A stretch of DNA of 64,000 nt. Origin: G965198795 sp965198795 (GTDB lineage: Bacteria; Pseudomonadota; Alphaproteobacteria; Rhodospirillales; Casp-alpha2). Shown here one piece after another: positions 50,580 through 59,160 of this stretch. The stretch spans positions 1,116,001 through 1,180,000 of the forward strand of contig OZ240674.1 in assembly GCA_965198795.1 (NCBI GenBank), given 5' to 3'. The notes beneath the pieces are model-generated. The model saw only the letters and a program-made list of their open reading frames with translations. It had not been told where the DNA came from and did no database searches. The translations under genes and the position numbers were made by a program. Each line of letters begins with the position of its first letter. The stretch's first letter is position 1.

Positions 50580-50954
50580 TTATTCAACAACTGACCGGGG
50601 GACAAGGCGCGGGCGGACCTTTAGGAACCCGTCGTACGCGCGTTCCATCACCCAGGGCATCCCGGGCACGCGGTAAAGCCAGTAAAGCGCCCGGAAGAGG
50701 GGGAGACGGCGCCACACCTCGGAAAAGGCTTTCGCGCCTCTCATAAGCGTTCCGTCGGGATGGCGGGCGTGAAAGCGGGCCAGGGCGTCACACCGGGACA
50801 GATCGGCGGCGGGATTGCGCCCGCCGCCGATGGGACTCTCCTCTAGATCAAGCCAAGTGATGGTTTCCGCGCCTCTCAGGCGGCGGTAAAAAGCGATCTC
50901 GCGCCGGCACAATGGACAGCCGCCGTCGAAATAAACAATGAGCCCGCCGCCCAT
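50580..50954 (-). CDS. DCC-family thiol-disulfide protein (DUF393)
   Basis: A 124-residue protein with the family's N-terminal motif YFDGGCPLCRREIAFYRRL (DGxCxxC). C-terminal FSEVWRRLPLFRALYWLYRVPGM and YDGFLKVRPRL match DUF393. These are thioredoxin-like redox proteins of poorly defined role. It is convergent with accA and 26 bp upstream of the DUF4864 gene start region, and may share a transcript with it. Confidence 0.85.
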   Translation of the reverse strand: MGGGLIVYFDGGCPLCRREIAFYRRLRGAETITWLDLEESPIGGGRNPAADLSRCDALARFHARHPDGTLMRGAKAFSEVWRRLPLFRALYWLYRVPGMPWVMERAYDGFLKVRPRLVPRSVVE

Positions 50955-50980
50955 GGCGTTTTACCTGGCGCGCGGCGTCA

Positions 50981-51424
50981 TCAGATCGCGCCGTCTTCTA
51001 ACGGAACCAAGGCGCAGCCGCCGATTTTCCAGATCATGTCCGGTTGGCGGGCCATGAGAAAGAACGCGAAGAAGAGGTTACCTTCCAGATTTTCGATCAA
51101 AACCGTTTGAACCGCCTTGTCGCCGTCCCGTTTGAATTTATCGAAGGCGACGCGCGCCGGGCGGTAAACCGGCGCATAACCGTGCCGCACCATGTGAGTG
51201 AACCGTTCCGGCGTTCCGAATTGTTTTTTGATATTGGGAGCCGCATAGCTGAAGGCGCGGTTGTGGTCGTCGTGCCGGAAGGCGTCGATTTGCCGCGTGA
51301 TGACGGCCTGGACTTCCAGCCTGGCGTCCACGGCGCGCCCGGCGGAATCAGCGGCGTGAATGGCCGCAGGAGCGGCGATAATGGCGCTCAGAGCGAACAG
51401 AAGCGCGGGGAGCAAACGGGGCAT
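50981..51424 (-). CDS. Secreted DUF4864-family protein
   Basis: A 147-residue product with signal peptide (LLPALLFALSAIIAAPAAIHA). The body VQAVITRQIDAFRHDDHNRAFSYAAPNIKKQFGTPERFTHMV and YAPVYRPARVAFDKFKRDGDKAVQTVLI is typical of DUF4864, a family with an NTF2-like look. Function is unknown. I set the start at MPRLLPAL so that the signal peptide is at the N-terminus; the in-frame start five codons earlier is also possible. Confidence 0.75.
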   Translation of the reverse strand: MPRLLPALLFALSAIIAAPAAIHAADSAGRAVDARLEVQAVITRQIDAFRHDDHNRAFSYAAPNIKKQFGTPERFTHMVRHGYAPVYRPARVAFDKFKRDGDKAVQTVLIENLEGNLFFAFFLMARQPDMIWKIGGCALVPLEDGAI

Positions 51425-51574
51425 GATCAATCCTTTCATGTGAATTGATACGTCCCATACCCTCCGGCGGATGACCGTTCGCCAATAAAATCTCCAGCCA
51501 AGATTTCCAGATCGTTCGTTTCGAACATGGCGCGGCGTGCTGATCGGCCTGGCTCGATCCGATCATTTCGCGCT

Positions 51575-52649
51575 TCACTGGTCGCCGAAACGTTTCGCGA
51601 TCGCGTCGAAAATAGGAATCAGCGTTTTCGCGCCGGTGAGCGTCAAATGACCAGAGTCGAAATAAAAGGGATGGCCGTTCGCCTGCAACATGCACTAGCC
51701 GAACGGACACAGGTGAACATGAGGTAGATAAATGGCTTCCATAAGAGGCTTCCGACCCGGCCCATGGGTTTGACAACGCTGTTCATGGAGAGCGCGATCA
51801 ACCCGGTTGCCGCCAGGGCAATGAGCAACGCGGCAAGGCCGGGATGGCCGAACACCGGGTTGAGGGCATGCTGGTTGCTGAACCCGGCGCCCAGGTTCGG
51901 GACTTCGAATTCGACGCTGATCGGATAAAGGAAGACGGTTAAGAGGAATGTCGCAATACACCCCCCAACCAGCTATTTTTCCATCGCGACCGAGCCAGGT
52001 TTGAAAGGTCGCCAGGCAACGAAAGCGCCCAGAAGAAATTCCCAAAGCCGCAACGGCGTCATGAAAAAACTCGTTTTGGGAGAAATTGACACGACAAACA
52101 AGGCGGCGCTTAGGGATATCGCCAGCACAATAACACCAAGCGCCCTTCGCCGAGCCAGAAACGGAAGCAGAAAAGGCGCGATCAGATAAAACTGAAACTC
52201 AACGCCCAGCGACTATAAATTCAGCAATGGTTGGAAGTTCTGATTATTGAAATAGGTGTTTTTCATCCAGAACGCCACATTGCTCATGCCGAACAGGTCA
52301 AACCAAATGTGGTCAAAGCGTTGGTTTGCGTCTGCGGGGTTCGAGAGGAACGCGACGGCCAAAGTCGTCGCTACGACTGTGACGACGTAGGCGGGCAGCA
52401 GACGCTTCAAGCGGCGGCTGTAGAACTCTCTCACCGTGCTTCTCTCTCGCATAAACACGCCATCAAGTAGCCGCTGAGGACGAAGAAGACATCTACGCCG
52501 AGGTAGCCGTTATGAAAGCCTTTGATGTTCAGGTGGTAGAAAACAACAAGAAGCACGGCGACGCCGCGCATAATCTGTAAATCAATCCGGTATCCCCGTG
52601 GGTCATGGTCGCATGTGGATATGTGGGAAGAAGGAGAGAGGGAACTCAT
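51575..52649 (-). pseudogene. Acyltransferase-3 / SGNH (OafA-like) gene, broken
   Basis: Pieces on the minus strand read in order: YRIDLQIMRGVAVLLVVFYH and FHNGYLGVDVFFVLSGYLMA, then after a one-base shift RERSTVREFYSRRLKRLLPA, then FNNQNFQPLLNL followed by a TAG where the family has Trp (LNLWSLGVEFQFY), then SLGVEFQFYLIAPFLLPFL, SFFMTPLRLWEFLLGAFVAW, and at the end PFYFDSGHLTLTGAKTLIP, the SGNH Asp-His block. So the gene once encoded an O-acetyltransferase modifying a surface polysaccharide. It now carries a frameshift near 52455, a TGG-to-TAG stop near 52214 and a large deletion of most of the SGNH domain. Confidence 0.8.
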
Positions 52650-52768
52650 CGTTTTTATTGCTTTATTTCAATTTCCGGCGCTTCGCTCTTGGCGCCGCCG
52701 CATGGCGTAGTCGGCGCGGACGAAATAGCGCAATTGGCCCATTCGTCGCACGGTTCAAAATCACGCCT

Positions 52769-52830
52769 GTAATGGTTCAGGTAATTTGAGACTTTGGCGT
52801 GGCTTCGGAGAGGGGTGAGAGGATATGGGC
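52769..52830. repeat. Intergenic repeat, copy B (shared with 35129-35192)
   Basis: It starts GTAATGGTTCAGG and includes ATTTGAGACTTTGGC and TTCGGAGAGGGGTGAGAGG, aligning over about 50 bases with copy A on the same strand. It lies at the 3' end of the dimethylglycine-dehydrogenase-like gene. No transposase is adjacent. Confidence 0.6.
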
Positions 52831-52839
52831 CATTGGGGC

Positions 52840-55272
52840 CTATCCCCGCAATTTCTCGTTCTTCGGATCATAGGGACTTTCCTCCAGCACGGTGACCCGG
52901 TGCATGGTTCCGAGAATGTCCATTTCGAATTCTTCGCCGACGCCAGCCATTTCGGGCGGCGCCATGGCCATGGCCAGGGACTTGCCGAGGCGGGGGCCGT
53001 AATTGCCGCTGGTGGCTCGGCCCACCGCCTTTCCGTTCCGGAAGATGGCGTTGTTGCCCAGAGCGTCCGCGTCCTTCACGTCATGAACCTCAAGGGTCAC
53101 CAACTGGTTTTTGAAACCTCGATCCCGCCATTCCGTCAGGCCGCCGCGGCCGAGGAAGTCGCCTTTATTCAGCCGCACGAACCGGTCCATGGCGCTTTCA
53201 AGCGCGGCGTATTCGATGGAGAGTTCCGTGCCGACGCCGCGGTAGGATTTCTCGATCCGGAGCATATCCTGCGCCCGCGCGCCGAACGGCTTCAATCCCA
53301 AATCCCCGCCCGCCGCCATCAACGCGTCGAAGATGTGGTTCTGATATTCGATCGGGTGGTGCAGTTCCCAACCCAGCTCGCCGACGTAGTTCACACGGGC
53401 CGCGCGGCAGGGCGCCAGGTTCACCTCGATCATTCGCGAGGACAGCCACGGGAAGGCCGCGTTGGAGAAATCCGCCCGGCTGACGCGCCGCATCAGTTCG
53501 CGGGATTTCGGGCCTGCGGCGACTAGCACGCCGGTCGCCCCGGAGATGTCCTGAAACCGGACGGAGCCGTCCGCCGGCATCCGCTTCCTCAGGTAGTCGT
53601 GGTCCAGCCGTTGAAGCGCGCCGGCGGAAACCAGATAGAAGCTGTCCGCCGCTTCCTTGATGATGGTGAATTCCGAATGAACGCCGCCTTTTTCCGTCAG
53701 CGAATGACACAGCGTCAGGCGCCCCGTTTCTTGCGGCAATTTGTTCGCGACCATGCCGTCCAGGAAGGCTTCCGCGCCAGGGCCGGAGACGCGGCATTTG
53801 GCGAACGCCGTGGCGTCGTAAAGACCGACGTTCTCGGCGACGTTCCGGGCTTCCCTCACAGAATGCTCAAACCATTTTGAACGCCGGAACGACCAATCGT
53901 CTTCCCGGGGGCTTCCGTCGGCGGCGAAGAAGTTGGGACGCTCCCAGCCGGCGACCTGGCCGAAAACGGCGCCCAGGTCCCTCATGCGCTCATAGCACGG
54001 CGCCGTGCGCAGCGGGCGCCCCGCCGGGCGCTCCTCGTCCGGGAAGTGGGTGATGAAGACGTGGGCGTAGGCCTCTTCGTTCTTCACCTTCAAATATTCC
54101 CTGGTGCAGTAATCGCCATAGCGGCGCGGATCAACGCCCAGCATGTCGATGGTGGGTTCTCCCCCGGCCATCCATTCGGCCAACTGCCAGCCCGCGCCGC
54201 CCGCCGCCGTGATTCCGAAGCTGTGCCCTTCGTTGAGCCAGAAGTTGGGCAGGTCCCAGGCGGGTCCAATAATGGGATTACCGTCCGGCGTATAACAAAT
54301 CGCGCCGTTATAGACCCGCTTGACGCCCGCTTCGGCGAAGACGGGAACGCGCTTCATCGCATCCTCGATCATTGGCTCGATGCGCTCGACGTCCTCCTGG
54401 AAAAGCTCGTATTCCGCGGTCTCGCTGGGGCCGTCGAAATAACAGGCCGGCGCGCCGTCCTCGTAAGGACCCAGGATCAGGCCGCCCGCTTCCTCCCGCA
54501 TGTACCACCGCCCGTCGGAAGCGCGCAGCACGCCCATTTCCGGCAGGCCCTTTTCATGACGCTCGACGATTTCGGGGATGCGCTCGGTGACGATGTATTG
54601 ATGCTCGACCGGGATGACGGGAATGTCGAGGCCGACCATTTCCCCCGTTTGGCGGACGAAGTTGCCGGTCGCGGCGACCACATGCTCACAGCGCACGTCG
54701 CCCTTGCCAGTTTTCACGACCCATTCGTCACCGTCGCGCTCAATGGCCTCGGCCTTGGTGTGCTGGTTGATCTCCGCCCCCATCTGGCGGGCGCCTTTCG
54801 CCAAGGCCTGGGTCAGGTCGGCGGGCTGGATATAACCATCTTCCGGGTGGCGGATGGCGCCGACGAGGCCTTCCGGATTACACAGCGGCCAGATGTCGAC
54901 CACCTCTTCGGGCGTCAGGAAATCCACCCGCACGCCGATGGTCGCGGCGACGGCCGCATACTGACGGTACTCGTCCATACGGTCCTGGTTGGTGGCGAGC
55001 CGGATGTTGGAGACCTGGCTGAAACCGGCGTTCAGACCCGTTTCCGTTTCCAGTTCCTGGTAGAGCTTGACGGAATATTTGTGAATCTGGCCGACGGAAT
55101 AGCTCATGTTGAAAAGCGGCAATAACCCGGCCGCGTGCCAGGTGGAACCCGACGTCAATTCCTTGCGCTCGATGAGAACCGAGTCGGTCCAGCCCCTCTT
55201 CACCAAGTGGTAAAGCGTGGAAACGCCGACGACGCCGCCTCCAATGACGACCGCCCGTGCCTGAGTGCGCAT
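52840..55272 (-). CDS. Dimethylglycine/sarcosine dehydrogenase-like FAD enzyme with GcvT domain
   Basis: An 810-residue two-part protein. The N-terminal ~400 residues form a DAO-type FAD domain (VVIGGGVVGVSTLYHLVKRG; SGSTWHAAGLLPLF; GHSFGITAAGGAGWQLAEWM). The C-terminal ~400 match the glycine-cleavage T-protein fold that binds tetrahydrofolate (FRRSKWFEHSVREARNVAEN; FQDISGATGVLVAAGPKSRE; MLRIEKSYRGVGTELSIEY). Such enzymes oxidatively demethylate dimethylglycine or sarcosine, passing the methyl group to folate and electrons to ETF, whose genes lie at 59.2-60.8 kb. The ATG at 55272 has GGGAGGC just upstream. Cytoplasmic. Confidence 0.87.
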   Translation of the reverse strand: MRTQARAVVIGGGVVGVSTLYHLVKRGWTDSVLIERKELTSGSTWHAAGLLPLFNMSYSVGQIHKYSVKLYQELETETGLNAGFSQVSNIRLATNQDRMDEYRQYAAVAATIGVRVDFLTPEEVVDIWPLCNPEGLVGAIRHPEDGYIQPADLTQALAKGARQMGAEINQHTKAEAIERDGDEWVVKTGKGDVRCEHVVAATGNFVRQTGEMVGLDIPVIPVEHQYIVTERIPEIVERHEKGLPEMGVLRASDGRWYMREEAGGLILGPYEDGAPACYFDGPSETAEYELFQEDVERIEPMIEDAMKRVPVFAEAGVKRVYNGAICYTPDGNPIIGPAWDLPNFWLNEGHSFGITAAGGAGWQLAEWMAGGEPTIDMLGVDPRRYGDYCTREYLKVKNEEAYAHVFITHFPDEERPAGRPLRTAPCYERMRDLGAVFGQVAGWERPNFFAADGSPREDDWSFRRSKWFEHSVREARNVAENVGLYDATAFAKCRVSGPGAEAFLDGMVANKLPQETGRLTLCHSLTEKGGVHSEFTIIKEAADSFYLVSAGALQRLDHDYLRKRMPADGSVRFQDISGATGVLVAAGPKSRELMRRVSRADFSNAAFPWLSSRMIEVNLAPCRAARVNYVGELGWELHHPIEYQNHIFDALMAAGGDLGLKPFGARAQDMLRIEKSYRGVGTELSIEYAALESAMDRFVRLNKGDFLGRGGLTEWRDRGFKNQLVTLEVHDVKDADALGNNAIFRNGKAVGRATSGNYGPRLGKSLAMAMAPPEMAGVGEEFEMDILGTMHRVTVLEESPYDPKNEKLRG

Positions 55273-55318
55273 GGATGCCTCCCAACAAGATAAAAGCCCG
55301 GCGCCGGTAAGGGCGTCT

Positions 55319-56044
55319 TTATGCCGTTTCGCTGCCTTTATCCTGGCAAAAAGGGGCAGGCCCGCCAACAGCCGACAGGGGCTGGCCCGTTTCCGCCGCG
55401 CTTGACGTCGGCAGGGTCGCGAGGTCGCCCCGCCAGCAATAGAGCGCGATCAGCGGTTCCCCGCCGGTTCGCATGCCGTGCCGGATCATCGAGGTGTTCA
55501 GTACGTGATCGCCTGGCCGCCGGCGGGTCCAGCCGTCGCTTTCCCGGTACCAGTCCGCTTCGCCCGAAAGGATGACGTAAAGTTCTTCCGCCGGGTGTGT
55601 GTGGGCCGGGTAATCGATGTTGGGCCCCATCATCCAGAACCCGACGACCGCCTCGCCGCAAGGCGCCAGGCCCGCCGGCCCGCCAATCAGGCCGCCGAAG
55701 ACGGAGTTCGCGAGATAGCCTTGCATCTCCGGGCGGCCGCGATAGTTGGCGTTTTGAATCCAGGGATAGCCGCCCTTGCAAGCGTTGAGGGCCCGGAGGA
55801 CATCGCCGAAAGGCCCCCCCGGCGCCTTGGCGGCGAACCCGGGCAGCATATCGAGGGCCGGAAAATAAGGTCCGCCGGTGATTGGATGGCGGCTGACGTC
55901 AGCTTCCCGCAGCCCCTTGAGCGCGGCGCTTAAGATCGGCTGGGGCAGGGGGCTTTTCGCGTCAACGGCGTGAAGCAGTTCGATTATGGCTTGCTTCAAG
56001 GTCTCGAAGGCTCCGGTCACAGGCGCGCGGTCCGGGTTTCCCAT
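55319..56044 (-). CDS. Cupin of the dimethylsulfoniopropionate (DMSP) lyase type
   Basis: A 241-residue cupin. The metal-site motif is YPAHTHPAEELYVILSGEADW (His148, His150, Glu154, Tyr156), with a distal His189 in MIRHGMRTGGEP. The N-terminal helical part (ETLKQAIIELLHAVD; ALKGLREADVSRHPITGGPYF) and this motif resemble DddQ/DddL-type DMSP lyases, which split DMSP into dimethylsulfide and acrylate. The ILSGEADWYRESDG... PGD...H spacing supports that. Lyase activity is not certain, since non-lyase relatives exist. It sits 46 bp upstream of the dimethylglycine-dehydrogenase-like gene in the same direction, in a methylated-osmolyte cluster. Confidence 0.65.
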   Translation of the reverse strand: MGNPDRAPVTGAFETLKQAIIELLHAVDAKSPLPQPILSAALKGLREADVSRHPITGGPYFPALDMLPGFAAKAPGGPFGDVLRALNACKGGYPWIQNANYRGRPEMQGYLANSVFGGLIGGPAGLAPCGEAVVGFWMMGPNIDYPAHTHPAEELYVILSGEADWYRESDGWTRRRPGDHVLNTSMIRHGMRTGGEPLIALYCWRGDLATLPTSSAAETGQPLSAVGGPAPFCQDKGSETA

Positions 56045-56153
56045 TGATCTCTCCCAAAATGCCCCGGCCGTCCATGACCGCTATCCCGTGAGAATGATGG
56101 TAAAGGGGCTGGACGGCATGACGCTGGGCGGCGGCGAATGACGCGAAAACGGC

Positions 56154-56669
56154 TTAATCCATTTCCAGATCGACCATCAGGGTGCCCGCAAGATCCTCAA
56201 GCCGGTCGCGGACGGCTTCCAACGTTTCCTCGTCGGCGGGCCGGAACCCGATGCGGGCATGGAATAACGTACCGCCGCCATGGGGCGCCTCCTGGATGTC
56301 GGTTTTCAGGTCTTCGACGCTCGCACCCGCTTTCGCCAGGGCGTGAGTGATTTCGTGCACGATGCCCGGATGGTCGGGGCCTAAAATCTCGATGGTGTGG
56401 AGGTCGCCGGGCAGGCTTGCCGCGGACGCCGTTTCTTCCAGCGAAAGGCGCATGGCCTCGGCGTCGCCAAGCGCGCGAAGGGCGGCTTCCAAGGCGTCGC
56501 GATTCGCGTCCGGGACCTCGATGACCGCAACGCCCGCGAATTTATCCGCCAGATGCGCCAGGCGGCTGTCGAGCCAGTTGCCGCCGTGATTTTCCACGCA
56601 AGCGGACAGCGTATCGACTAGACCGGGCCGGTCGTCGGCGATGACGGTGAGCACGAGTGTCCTGGTCAT
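56154..56669 (-). CDS. ACT-domain regulator, GcvR-like
   Basis: A 171-residue protein with two ACT domains: TLVLTVIADDRPGLVDTLSA (about 3-80) and TIEILGPDHPGIVHEITHAL (about 92-170). This layout is that of GcvR, which in enterobacteria controls the glycine-cleavage operon through GcvA by sensing glycine. Here it is close to the dimethylglycine/sarcosine-type enzyme, whose end product is glycine, so a glycine-linked control role is reasonable inference. No DNA-binding domain is present. Confidence 0.8.
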   Translation of the reverse strand: MTRTLVLTVIADDRPGLVDTLSACVENHGGNWLDSRLAHLADKFAGVAVIEVPDANRDALEAALRALGDAEAMRLSLEETASAASLPGDLHTIEILGPDHPGIVHEITHALAKAGASVEDLKTDIQEAPHGGGTLFHARIGFRPADEETLEAVRDRLEDLAGTLMVDLEMD

Positions 56670-56787
56670 GGCGGCTCTCTTCCTTCCATCAGGAAACCAC
56701 GAAATGGAGCGTGAGGGAAGTTATCGGTTCATGCGGCGGTTTGATCCCCGGATCCGGCCAGGGGATGGCGATGAGCGGGGAGAATAA

Positions 56788-58110
56788 TTACTCCGCCGCT
56801 TCCGCGGTGCGGAATTTCTCTTCCAGTTGTTTGCGATAAACCACCGCGTCCAGCGTTTCGTCGATCTCCACGTCCCGCCAGCGCACGGGCGCGCCCTGGG
56901 CGATGTCGGATTTCAATTTGACCCCATGGGCGAGACCGATGGGCAGACCGCCGAGCGCCAGGCTGTCCCGACCCGGATAGAGCTTGCCCCAGACCATGTG
57001 GCCGCCTTCGCCGTCCAGCATTTGTCCGGCCTTCAGGTTGAACTTGGCGGTCGCGACCACATCCGCGTTGAACCGCAGCGTCGAGCCCGTCGGCTGTTTC
57101 AGGAGGGCGGCGGAAAAAACGGAAATTCCAAGTTCGAGACCGATCAGGTGGAACGGCTTGTACATGGCGGAATAGCGGCCCGAGGCGTCCGTGTTCATGC
57201 CGTATTGGCGGAAGCACTGAGCGGAATAGTCGTTGGGAGCCTCGATCACCACGTAAACGCCCCATCGGAGGTCCTTGTAAACGGGGCGGGAGTCCCGCTC
57301 GATCGATGAAACCACTTCCACCTGGCCCTTGTGATGCAGGCGCCCGCCTTCTGACGCCGGGCGCAGGCAATGGGCGAGGTCGTCCATGCCCACCGGCGGA
57401 AAGGCAAGGCCGTCCGGCGCCGGGGTGAGACCGGCGCCGTTGGCGATCGCGGCCATCTCGAGACCTGATTTCGTGCCATCGACGAAGGAATTGAACATGT
57501 GCGGGTTCATGCCCGCCGTTTTCGCCTCTTCCGGTGTTTTGCCGTACCACTCCCACACGGTGTCCGGCGTCGATTGGTGATAGTGCGGCTGATAGCGCGT
57601 TCCCTTGCCCGCGGCCACGACGTCGAAACCCGACGCCCGGGCCCATTCCACCAGCTCGCAGGTAAGGGCGGGTTGATCGCCGTAGGCCATGGAATAGACG
57701 ACGCCCGCCCGGCGGGCCTCTTCGGCCAACAGGGCGCCCGCCAGAACGTCCGCCTCCACGTTGACCATGACGACGTGCAGCCCGGCCGCGATGGCGGCCC
57801 GGGCGTGGCGGACGCCGGCGATGGGGTTGCCGGTGGCTTCCACGATCACATCTACGTCCGCCTTGGCGATCTCCGCCATGGCGTCGCCGGAGAAACGCGG
57901 TCCGCTCAGCGCGCTCTCGGGCCAACCCACGTTCAGACAGGCCTTTTTGCCGGCGTTCGCCTCCAGATCGGCGACGAAGACAAGCTCAAGCCCGATGGTG
58001 GTCGGGACCTGCGCCAGAAACATGGAGCCGAACTTGCCCGCGCCGATCAGGCCGGCGCGAACCGGTTTTCCCTGCGCCGCGCGGGCCTCAAGCGCTTGAT
58101 AAACGAACAT
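56788..58110 (-). CDS. NAD(P)-dependent oxidoreductase with SAF-like C-terminus
   Basis: A 440-residue protein. The N-terminal Rossmann domain reads PVRAGLIGAGKFGSMFLAQV, then VIVEATGNPIAGVRHARAAI and GLHVVMVNVEADVLAGALLA, similar to homoserine-dehydrogenase-type enzymes. The C-terminal ~70 residues (ATAKFNLKAGQMLDGEGGHM; KLKSDIAQGAPVRWRDVEID) match the SAF domain. I know this pairing from proteins annotated only as oxidoreductases; the substrate is unknown. The start is set at MFVYQALEARAAQG; an upstream extension overlaps the next gene. It follows phyH by 5 bp, so the two are an operon. Confidence 0.75.
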   Translation of the reverse strand: MFVYQALEARAAQGKPVRAGLIGAGKFGSMFLAQVPTTIGLELVFVADLEANAGKKACLNVGWPESALSGPRFSGDAMAEIAKADVDVIVEATGNPIAGVRHARAAIAAGLHVVMVNVEADVLAGALLAEEARRAGVVYSMAYGDQPALTCELVEWARASGFDVVAAGKGTRYQPHYHQSTPDTVWEWYGKTPEEAKTAGMNPHMFNSFVDGTKSGLEMAAIANGAGLTPAPDGLAFPPVGMDDLAHCLRPASEGGRLHHKGQVEVVSSIERDSRPVYKDLRWGVYVVIEAPNDYSAQCFRQYGMNTDASGRYSAMYKPFHLIGLELGISVFSAALLKQPTGSTLRFNADVVATAKFNLKAGQMLDGEGGHMVWGKLYPGRDSLALGGLPIGLAHGVKLKSDIAQGAPVRWRDVEIDETLDAVVYRKQLEEKFRTAEAAE

Positions 58111-58115
58111 GACGG

Positions 58116-58916
58116 TTACTCCGCTGCTTGCCGGCCGGCGGCGATCAGTTCCGTCAGACAATCGTCGGCGAGCGCTTCGATGGGTTCGAAATCCCGATGC
58201 GCGATCCATTCGGCCCGGTTGAAGGCCCGGATGTGATTGTCAACGTGGCAAAGCGACAAATAGACAATGGTCCGGCCGAAGGGAGAGATGTTGGGCGGGC
58301 TTGCGTGAACCAGGAGTGACGAGAACATCAACATGCCGCCGGCGGATCCGGTGGGCGCGGCGACGCCGCCGCGCCCGGCCAGTTCGGTTACCTTTTCGCG
58401 GCTGAGCGTCCAAAGCGGATAGGACGTTGTTTCCAGATCGTGGCCAGCTTCCGCCACGCCAATTTTGTGGCTGCCTGGGATGAACAGCAAGGGACCGTTG
58501 GCGGCCGTCACGTCATCCAGAAAGACGGCGATGTTCATAGCGCGCGGCGCCGGCATGTCATCGTCACGCTTCCATGTGCCGTAGTCCTGATGCCACTGCC
58601 AGACTTCTCCGTCAAAAGCCGCCTTGGCGTTCACCTTGTACTGATGCATGTAAAGCTTGCCGCCCAGCAATTGCTCGACCGGCTCAATCAGCCGCGGGTG
58701 GGCGCCCAAGCGCCGGAAGCCTTCGTTGTAGGTATGGGCGGCAAAGGCCGTCCGCGCGACGCCCGTGCTCTCCCGCCAGACTTCCTCGCGGTCCAGGGCG
58801 TATACCGTTTCCGCCTGGCTTTTCAGATAGGCGGCTTCGTCCTGGGAGAAACGGCCGGGGAAGAACAGGTATCCGTCGCGGTCGAATTGCGCCAGTTCGT
58901 CAGACGTCAACTTCAT
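58116..58916 (-). CDS. Phytanoyl-CoA dioxygenase (PhyH) family Fe(II)/2-oxoglutarate oxygenase
   Basis: A 266-residue oxygenase. The facial-triad HxD is WHQDYGTWKRDDDMPAPRAM (His, Asp), the distal His lies in SSLLVHASPPNISPFGRTIV with Arg for 2-oxoglutarate, and LFFPGRFSQDEAAYLKSQAE starts the fold. These enzymes hydroxylate substrates including phytanoyl-CoA, ectoine and methylphosphonates or quaternary amines. The substrate here is unknown. It is 5 bp upstream of the SAF-domain oxidoreductase and within the methylated-amine neighbourhood, so hydroxylation of an osmolyte is a plausible guess. Confidence 0.85.
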   Translation of the reverse strand: MKLTSDELAQFDRDGYLFFPGRFSQDEAAYLKSQAETVYALDREEVWRESTGVARTAFAAHTYNEGFRRLGAHPRLIEPVEQLLGGKLYMHQYKVNAKAAFDGEVWQWHQDYGTWKRDDDMPAPRAMNIAVFLDDVTAANGPLLFIPGSHKIGVAEAGHDLETTSYPLWTLSREKVTELAGRGGVAAPTGSAGGMLMFSSLLVHASPPNISPFGRTIVYLSLCHVDNHIRAFNRAEWIAHRDFEPIEALADDCLTELIAAGRQAAE

Positions 58917-59090
58917 TGGATCGTTCCCGAGGCATGTTGTTCGTCAGGCGTCGATTTGACCGCCTGTCCAATGATAACGCCCGGAGAGGCCGTGGAAAAG
59001 CCAAAGACGCCACAGAAAAGGCGCGTCACTGATCCGTTGTCGATATCGCGCGGAAGCGGGCGAGTTTTTGACGGCCGCGCGGCCGGCGCA

Positions 59091-59125
59091 AGAAAACGGT
59101 AACCGCCGGTCTTCCTGCCGGCGGC
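59091..59125 (-). terminator. Likely intrinsic terminator after etfA
   Basis: On the minus strand CCGCCGG and CCGGCGG form a 7-bp stem around an 8-base loop (59103-59124), followed by TTACCGTTTTCTT. It is 37-70 bp downstream of the etfA stop. The T-tract is broken, so confidence is moderate. The gap 58917-59160 holds no gene I can support. Confidence 0.5.
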
Positions 59126-59160
59126 GCTTTCGATTTCCATGAAATTTCCAGGGAGCCCGG

